The position numbers were made by a program, and so were the translations under genes. DNA of 11,755 nt from an uncultured Acetatifactor sp. (GTDB lineage Bacteria > Bacillota > Clostridia > Lachnospirales > Lachnospiraceae): contig CAJUNZ010000090.1 in NCBI GenBank assembly GCA_910587755.1, forward strand, positions 1 to 11,755. Reading direction: 5' to 3'. The notes beneath the pieces were generated by a model, which did not search any database, was not told the DNA's origin, and saw only the letters and a list, made by a program, of their open reading frames with translations. Positions 7,264 to 11,755 of the stretch are shown one piece after another (the first letter of the stretch is position 1; every line of letters starts with the position of its first letter).

Positions 7264-9657
7264 ATGGGATGGAAGAAAAATACATTTAGCTATGTGATGT
7301 GGTTCTGCTATGGGGTGGTGGCAGGAGGGACCGGGCTGGTCCTGGCCTGGAATTTCTGCGTGCAGGCGGGTATAGGGACATACTGGGGGATTGTCTTTGC
7401 GGCGGCTGCTGCCACCGGGGCGGGGGCAGCCGTGCTTGGGCTTGGCAGAATGGAGTCAAAGATTTCCTCTTTTGTCCAGGAGAACCGCCGGCTTCTTCTG
7501 CCGGTGGAATTGATGTGGCTGGGAGCCTTTCTTGCACTGGGACTTGTGCTGAGAATCCATGGCATTAACTCTGCGGAACAGGCATCCCAGTATTTTGACG
7601 CCGCCATGGTGGTGGAAGGGCAGGAAATTCCCAGAGTGGTGCATGGGGGCACTTATTTCTATGTTCAGCTTCTACATACCGCGCTGCGTTTTCTGGGCAA
7701 TCAGTACAGGGTGGGAATCTGGCTGCAGATCCTTCTGCAGCTTGCAGGGCTGCTGCTTTTGTATTTTGTCATAAGAAAACTGACAGGGGCTGTCAGCGCC
7801 CTGGTGTTTTTCGGATTCTGTTCCTGCTCCCCTTATATGGTGGAAAAGACATTGCAGCTGTCGCCTCAGATGTTGTGTTTTGCCATTTTTGCCGCAGGGG
7901 CAGTTCTGATGACGGTGGCGTGCTGGGGGCCGCTGCAGCGCAAGCCTTTTTTTACAGCAGGGGCTGTGGCGGCAGTGTGTTGTTTTATTGACCTGACAGG
8001 AGGGCTTCTGCTGGTCCTGGCGCTGTCCCTTGTCTTCCGTTTCAGGGGGGAGGAAAAACCGGATAAGAAAGAAAAACTTGCCGCTGTTCTGTATTGTCTG
8101 GGGGGAGCGGCCGTGGGATTCTTTCTCTGCACTTATGTGGATGCTTCTTTCAGCGGTAAGACGGTGCAGCGTGTGGCAAATGCGTGGTTTCTTCTGTATC
8201 AGCCCAAGGGAAGCGAATTCTCTGCAGGTCTGGAAGGTTTTGGCTCAGGGATAGAGGGGATTCTGCTGATTTTTCTGGTGTTCCTGGGGGTGTTCAGTTT
8301 CTGGCGTCACAGGCAGAAAGAGTGGGTGACAGTGTGCATTCTGCCTGTCTGTGTGCTTCTGGCAGGGGCATTTGGGGGAATATTCACCCAGGCAGTGCCC
8401 GGTTTGTTTTTCCTGTATCTGTACTTTGTGGTCCTGGCAGGAGTGGGTACGGGGCAGTGCTTTCAGTTTCAGCCTCTCTCGGATGCTTTGTCTGAGGCGG
8501 CTGTGGCGGGGGGAGATGTGGAAATCCTGGATCTGGAACAGGAGACATTCCCCCGGCAGGAGGCTGCAGCGGGAGAAGAGCTGGAAGTGATTTCCCTTCA
8601 GGAGAGCACGGAAGAAAGCCTGGAGCAGGAGTATTTTGCCGCTGAAGCGCCGGAGGTGGTTCAGGGACAGGAGTATACCGGGGAAGTTTCGGAAGGAATT
8701 CAGGGACGGGAGTTCATTGGAGAGGAGCCGGAAGAGATCCTGGAGCAGGAGTACGCTGAGGAAGAACCGGAAGGAATTCAGGGACAGGGATATCGGGGAG
8801 AAGTTTCGGAAGGCTCTCAGGAGCAGGAATATACTGAGGAAACGCCAGAAGGGATCCTGGAGCAGGAATACATTAAAGAAGTGCTGGAAGGACTCCTGGA
8901 ACAGGGATTTGCTGAGGAAATTTCAGAGGAGATTCTGGAGCAGGAATACATTGCCAAAGAAGTAGAAGAGATTCTGGAACAGGAGAACAGAGAGGAAGTT
9001 TCAGAACAGGGATACACAGAGGAAGCGTCGAAAGATATTTCGGAACAACCATTGCCCATGAACAGGAGAGCGCTTCCCATGGGGAGCAGAGCACTGCCCA
9101 TGGGCGGAGAGGCCTTGTCTGTGAAACAGAGCAGGCAGTTGAGGGGCGGACAAGAAAAACCCGTGGAAACACAGGCACAGAAGCCTGCCCTGGGGGCAGA
9201 GGAAGATCCCACTTCAGAAAGGCCGGAGCAGAAGCCTGCTGCAGCAATGCCGGATAAGGAGGCGCTGGCGGCTGCTGCCAGGATGTTGGATCAGGAAGCT
9301 GCTCCGAAAGCAGCGCAGGCACCGGAACAAGTGTATGTTGTAGGGGCCGTGAAAATATCGGAGCAGGAAAACGTCATGGAAGTGGTGGAACTGGAACCCA
9401 TACCGGATCCCGCGCCCCAAAAAATCCGCAGGCAGGGAGAATCCTCTGGTGAAGCAAAAGAAACCAAAGAACCAAAAGAACACAAAGAATCCAAAGTTGC
9501 GGAACCTGTGCGGAAAATTATCAGGTTCCTGGAAAATCCTCTTCCCCTGCCCAGAAAGCATGTAAAGCGGGAGCTGGAGTATTCCATCCGCCATGTGGCA
9601 GATGACGATGATTTTGACTATGCTGTGGCAGAAGATGATGATTTTGACATTGAATAA
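7264..9657 (+). CDS. GT-C-like polytopic membrane protein with long acidic 13-residue-repeat cytoplasmic tail
   Basis: The protein has 797 residues from ATG 7264, which has GGGAAGG 6 bases upstream and starts one base after the GT2 stop; ATG 7249 is an in-frame alternative overlapping that gene. Residues 1 to about 400 carry roughly nine to eleven hydrophobic helices. LRIHGINSAEQASQYFDAA (D112) follows the third helix, as the first outer loop of GT-C (PMT/ArnT-like) enzymes does, and GGTYFYVQLLHTALRFLGNQ follows. The family call rests on topology and context. Residues 451-580 are ten 13-residue repeats rich in Glu and Gln; 597-617 are three LPM-containing 7-residue repeats. Then come a low-complexity Ala/Glu/Lys linker, the block ENPLPLPRKHVKRELEY (757-773) and a duplicated acidic end (DDDDFDY, DDDFDIE). 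The end block is, from memory, conserved in related Lachnospiraceae proteins. The tail is probably cytosolic and may be a protein-interaction tether. Confidence 0.7.
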   Translation: MGWKKNTFSYVMWFCYGVVAGGTGLVLAWNFCVQAGIGTYWGIVFAAAAATGAGAAVLGLGRMESKISSFVQENRRLLLPVELMWLGAFLALGLVLRIHGINSAEQASQYFDAAMVVEGQEIPRVVHGGTYFYVQLLHTALRFLGNQYRVGIWLQILLQLAGLLLLYFVIRKLTGAVSALVFFGFCSCSPYMVEKTLQLSPQMLCFAIFAAGAVLMTVACWGPLQRKPFFTAGAVAAVCCFIDLTGGLLLVLALSLVFRFRGEEKPDKKEKLAAVLYCLGGAAVGFFLCTYVDASFSGKTVQRVANAWFLLYQPKGSEFSAGLEGFGSGIEGILLIFLVFLGVFSFWRHRQKEWVTVCILPVCVLLAGAFGGIFTQAVPGLFFLYLYFVVLAGVGTGQCFQFQPLSDALSEAAVAGGDVEILDLEQETFPRQEAAAGEELEVISLQESTEESLEQEYFAAEAPEVVQGQEYTGEVSEGIQGREFIGEEPEEILEQEYAEEEPEGIQGQGYRGEVSEGSQEQEYTEETPEGILEQEYIKEVLEGLLEQGFAEEISEEILEQEYIAKEVEEILEQENREEVSEQGYTEEASKDISEQPLPMNRRALPMGSRALPMGGEALSVKQSRQLRGGQEKPVETQAQKPALGAEEDPTSERPEQKPAAAMPDKEALAAAARMLDQEAAPKAAQAPEQVYVVGAVKISEQENVMEVVELEPIPDPAPQKIRRQGESSGEAKETKEPKEHKESKVAEPVRKIIRFLENPLPLPRKHVKRELEYSIRHVADDDDFDYAVAEDDDFDIE
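8614..9003 (+). repeat. Ten in-frame 39-bp tandem repeats coding an acidic 13-residue unit
   Basis: Units start at 8614 and recur exactly every 39 bases to 9003 with no gaps. Examples are EVVQGQEYTGEVS, EGIQGREFIGEEP, EEILEQEYAEEEP, EGILEQEYIKEVL and EEILEQEYIAKEV. The loose consensus is E-G/E-I-L/Q-E/G-Q-E-Y-x-x-E-x-x. Two sub-types (EGIQGQ and EEILEQ) partly alternate, which suggests duplication of larger blocks. A shorter diverged unit follows (EQGYTEEAS). No spacers are present, so this is not a CRISPR array. Confidence 0.92.
9052..9114 (+). repeat. Three in-frame 21-bp repeats (LPMxxxA)
   Basis: LPMNRRA (9052-9072), LPMGSRA (9073-9093) and LPMGGEA (9094-9114), followed by a partial LSV unit. 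Copies two and three share the palindrome CCCATGGG. This is a separate array from the 39-bp one, in the same tail. Confidence 0.8.
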
Positions 9658-9690
9658 ATGAATTCTTTGCGCAGAAAAGGGAAATGCTAG

Positions 9691-9717
9691 AAGGGAGTGC
9701 GATGCACTTCCTTTTTT
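9691..9717 (+). terminator. Rho-independent terminator after the GT-C-like gene
   Basis: AAGGGAGTGC (9691-9700), loop GAT, GCACTTCCTT (9704-9713): ten pairs including one G-T wobble, with six T (9712-9717). It starts 34 bases after the stop at 9657 and ends the CNNM/yebC/GT2/GT-C stretch. It also shows that the tepA frame upstream of 9813 is not translated. Confidence 0.85.
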
Positions 9718-9812
9718 GCTGTTTCCAGGAATTCTGTCTTAAAAACCGGGGCAGTCAGAGAGCAGCAAGGGCGCCGAAGCGGAGAGAAAGAAAAACAAGG
9801 AGAATAGAGACC

Positions 9813-10523
9813 ATGGCAGAAAAAAAGACAGAGATAGAGAAAGAAGAGCACCGTGACGAGAGAATTGAACAGACAGGACAGGTGACGCTGGATGAGAATG
9901 GCAAGATGGAGAATATCCATTTGATTTCCATCATTGGGGAGATCGAGGGACATGACAACCTGTCCAACAACTCTAAAACCACAAAATACGAACATATTCT
10001 TCCCAGTCTTGCAGCCATAGAGGACAGCAGGGACATCAAAGGCGTCCTTGTGCTGCTGAACACCATGGGCGGTGACGTGGAGGCCGGCCTGGCCATTGCG
10101 GAGATGATAGCATCCCTGAGCAAACCCACTGTTTCCCTTGTGCTGGGAGGCAGCCACTCCATCGGAGTCCCCATTGCGGTGAGCACAGATTACTCCTACA
10201 TTGTTCCCACCGGGACCATGGTGATCCATCCGGTGCGCATGAACGGCATGGTGATTGGAGTGCCCCAGACTTTTGAATATTTTAAGCTGATCCAGGACAG
10301 AATCACAGGTTTTGTGTGCGGTCACTGCAGAATTGACAAGAACACGCTGGAGAAACTGATGATGGAGACAGGGGTTCTGACAAAGGATGTGGGAACCATA
10401 CTTGTGGGGGAGGATGCAGTAAAACATGGAATCATTGACGAAGTGGGCGGCATTGACAAGGCAGTGGCAAAGCTCCATGCCATGATCAAAGAAGCCGGTG
10501 AGCAGCCGGAATCCGGGAAATAG
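9813..10523 (+). CDS. tepA: TepA-like ClpP-family serine protease (translocation-enhancing protein type)
   Basis: The protein has 236 residues from ATG 9813, chosen because AAGGAGA is 10 bases upstream and because the longer frame (from 9684) runs through a terminator. Family blocks: ISIIGEIEGHDN, LLNTMGGDVEAGLAIAEMI, GGSHSIGVPIAVS with the likely nucleophile S116, MVIHPVRMNG with H139, GVPQTFEYFKLIQDRI, and KDVGT with D192 as a plausible third member, then HGIIDEVGG. These match B. subtilis TepA (YmfB), a cytosolic ClpP relative without an ATPase partner, reported to aid protein secretion and spore dormancy by degrading small proteins. The charged N-terminus (KKTEIEKEEHRDERIEQ) is usual. In Bacillus the gene sits next to spoIIIE; here a DUF6020-like gene follows. 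No strong promoter is visible in 9718-9812. Confidence 0.9.
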   Translation: MAEKKTEIEKEEHRDERIEQTGQVTLDENGKMENIHLISIIGEIEGHDNLSNNSKTTKYEHILPSLAAIEDSRDIKGVLVLLNTMGGDVEAGLAIAEMIASLSKPTVSLVLGGSHSIGVPIAVSTDYSYIVPTGTMVIHPVRMNGMVIGVPQTFEYFKLIQDRITGFVCGHCRIDKNTLEKLMMETGVLTKDVGTILVGEDAVKHGIIDEVGGIDKAVAKLHAMIKEAGEQPESGK

Positions 10524-10526
10524 CTG

Positions 10527-10556
10527 TTGACATTGCAATTTTCCACGTAGTATAAT
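10527..10556 (+). promoter_or_regulatory. Consensus sigma-A promoter for the DUF6020-like gene
   Basis: TTGACA (10527-10532), 18-base spacer, TATAAT (10551-10556). Both hexamers are perfect. The -35 begins 4 bases after the tepA stop with no terminator between, so tepA transcripts may also read through. Start expected near 10563, about 190 nt before the ATG at 10752. Confidence 0.85.
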
Positions 10557-10751
10557 TTACCTGGCCAGAACAGGAGAGGGAAAAGATACAGGGAAGCAGC
10601 AGGCAGTTTTTCAGGGCCATAGGGCGAAGTGCTGTCTGTCCGCTTTCCCTGTTTGACATCCTGAAAGAGGGCTCCTGTCCGGTTTGGGTGGACCCGGGAG
10701 TACAGAAGGCGTCAGGGCGGAGCCTGGGGCCGGAAGGAGACAAATGGTATA

Positions 10752-11708
10752 ATGAAAAAGGATAAGAGGAGAAAACTCTGGGTGGTGACTATTCTGTCCG
10801 CCCTGGTGACGCTGATGCAGACCATCGGGTGGCAGCTTTCCATGAAATATCACACCTCGGTGCATGGTTCGGCCTTATTACAGAAGATTGGGGTTCTGGA
10901 TACTTGGCAGCTGGTGCTGGCGGGGGTTTTGGAGTTCTGGTTTTTGACCATGCTGTTTTACGGCTTGTTTACAAGGCTGGAAAAAAACCATGGTTTCAGG
11001 GCAAAGAGCGGGCATGCCGGGAAGGACTGGCTGCTGTGGGCCGGAGTGGGGCTGCTGCTTTACGGGGTGTACCTGGTGTTCCTCTATGGGTGTTATCCGG
11101 GATTTTATAATTATGATGTGGGAAATCAGATTCCTCAGGTGCTGTATGAGGAGGTGCCTTTCAGCGCGCATCATCCTGTGCTGCACACGCTTCTGGAAGG
11201 CGGGATTATTGCTCTGGGGTACAGGATACACGGTGCGGATCTGACCCTGGGAGTGTTTCTGTATTGTGCTTTCCAGATGGCAGTCTGCACAGTTTTTTTT
11301 ACATACAGTGTGTACTTTCTCTGGAAACATACCGGCAGAAAATGGGTGGCCGCAGGAGCCCTGGTCTTCTATGCGCTCTGCCCTCCTGTGGTCATGTTTG
11401 CCATGAGTACCACCAAGGATGTGATCTGCTATGCGGTTCTGCTGGGGGCGGTGCTGAAGCTGTTTGATATCTACCAGGATCTGGGGAAGAGGCAGGTGGG
11501 TCTGTGGCGCTGGATACAGACGGGAGTGCTGCTTGTGATTTCCTGTCTGTTCCGGAAAAATATTGTGTATGTGGTGGTTTTGTTCGGGATTCTGGCCGTG
11601 ATTCTGGTGAGGGCAGGCAGGCGGCAGCAGATACTTGCCTACACGGCGACGGTTCTGGGGGCGGTGCTGCTGAACAGGGGGCTGATCTATATGACAGGCG
11701 CCGTGGAG
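10752..11708 (+). CDS. DUF6020-like polytopic membrane protein, 3'-truncated at the adapter junction
   Basis: The frame is open for 319 genomic codons from ATG 10752 (MKKDKRRKLWVV) and has no stop. The last real codon is GAG 11706-11708; the frame then runs into adapter. GGAAGGAG (10732-10739) is the SD, 12 bases from this ATG, which is rather far. The N-terminus is basic, then hydrophobic helices at about 8-27, 52-70 and 91-112, and several after 160. Motifs: YPGFYNYD (115-122), SAHHPVLHTLL with H140 and H141, STTKD (219-223), and FRKN (267-270). This combination recalls DUF6020 membrane proteins of Firmicutes, which look like GT-C-type integral membrane enzymes and have no assigned reaction. 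It has its own consensus promoter. The family call is from memory and moderate; the coding call is strong. Confidence 0.78.
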
Positions 11709-11755
11709 AGATCGGAAGAGCACACGTCTGAACTCCAGTCACCGAATACGATCTC
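11709..11755 (+). other. Illumina TruSeq-type adapter with 8-base index (assembly contamination)
   Basis: From 11709 the sequence is AGATCGGAAGAGC and on through GTCAC at 11742, the full 34-base TruSeq index adapter. Then comes an 8-base index, CGAATACG (11743-11750), and ATCTC, the start of the constant part beyond the index. None of it is genomic. It adds RSEEHTSELQS to the preceding frame and seeds spurious frames on both strands. Confidence 0.98.

Noticed and set aside
8636..8965. An Arg/Lys-rich frame overlapping the 39-bp array in another plus frame
   Set aside because: A 39-bp period keeps every frame open once one unit lacks stops. The basic peptide is a by-product of GAG/GGA-rich repeats, and the main frame continues well beyond on both sides.
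8614..9003. CRISPR-like regular repetition
   Set aside because: Units are contiguous, in frame and diverged, with no unique spacers and no cas genes nearby.
9684..9812. Longer N-terminus for TepA from 9684
   Set aside because: It runs through a terminator with a T-run, lacks a good SD, and the added residues do not look like the family. ATG 9813 has a clear SD.
10748..10753. A TATAAT right at the DUF6020-like start
   Set aside because: No -35 lies at suitable distance, and it overlaps the ATG. It would produce an essentially leaderless transcript, while a perfect promoter exists upstream.
11392..11742. A minus-strand frame starting TGVQTCALPIS
   Set aside because: Its start codon and first residues are adapter sequence, and the rest is antisense to the DUF6020-like gene.
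1..11755. tRNA, rRNA, insertion sequence or phage genes
   Set aside because: No cloverleaf, rRNA-like stretch, transposase motif or flanking inverted repeat was recognised by reading.

Overview
The window looks like the end of an assembled contig from a Gram-positive anaerobe of the class Clostridia, most likely Lachnospiraceae. The reasons are strong purine-rich ribosome binding sites, heavy use of AGG/AGA, CTG and GGA codons, sigma-A type promoters, and a gene set typical of that family (BlaI/M56 pair, Uma2, CNNM/CorC, YebC, TepA, a DUF6020-like protein). The genus cannot be fixed from sequence alone. The last 47 bases (11709-11755) are not genomic: they are an Illumina TruSeq-type adapter with an 8-base index.

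Left part (1-2511): a 5'-truncated BlaI/MecI-type repressor is followed, with a 4-base ATGA overlap, by an M56 (BlaR1/MecR1-like) membrane metallopeptidase. Its C-terminal half has 14-residue repeats and no visible penicillin-binding motif. It is followed by a GC-rich perfect hairpin overlapping a 19-bp tandem repeat.

Middle accessory patch (2512-4019): a Uma2-family (PD-(D/E)XK-like) gene lies on the minus strand with its own near-consensus promoter. Directly behind that promoter lies the C-terminal remnant of a YaaH-like GH18 spore-cortex glycosidase that has lost its catalytic half. This patch looks like the scar of an insertion or deletion.

Core part (4020-9717): a promoter drives a CNNM/CorC-type transporter whose best start is GTG at 4041. 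It is followed by YebC, a GT2 polyprenyl-phosphate-type glycosyltransferase, and a large GT-C-like membrane protein with a long acidic tail built from ten 13-residue repeats. A rho-independent terminator closes the group. The GT2 and GT-C-like genes are one base apart and probably act together in cell-surface glycosylation.

Right part (9718-11755): a ClpP-like TepA protease comes first. A perfect-hexamer promoter (TTGACA-18-TATAAT) then starts 4 bases after the tepA stop. It is followed by a leader of about 190 nt and by the 5' part of a polytopic membrane protein resembling DUF6020, which runs into the adapter without a stop codon.
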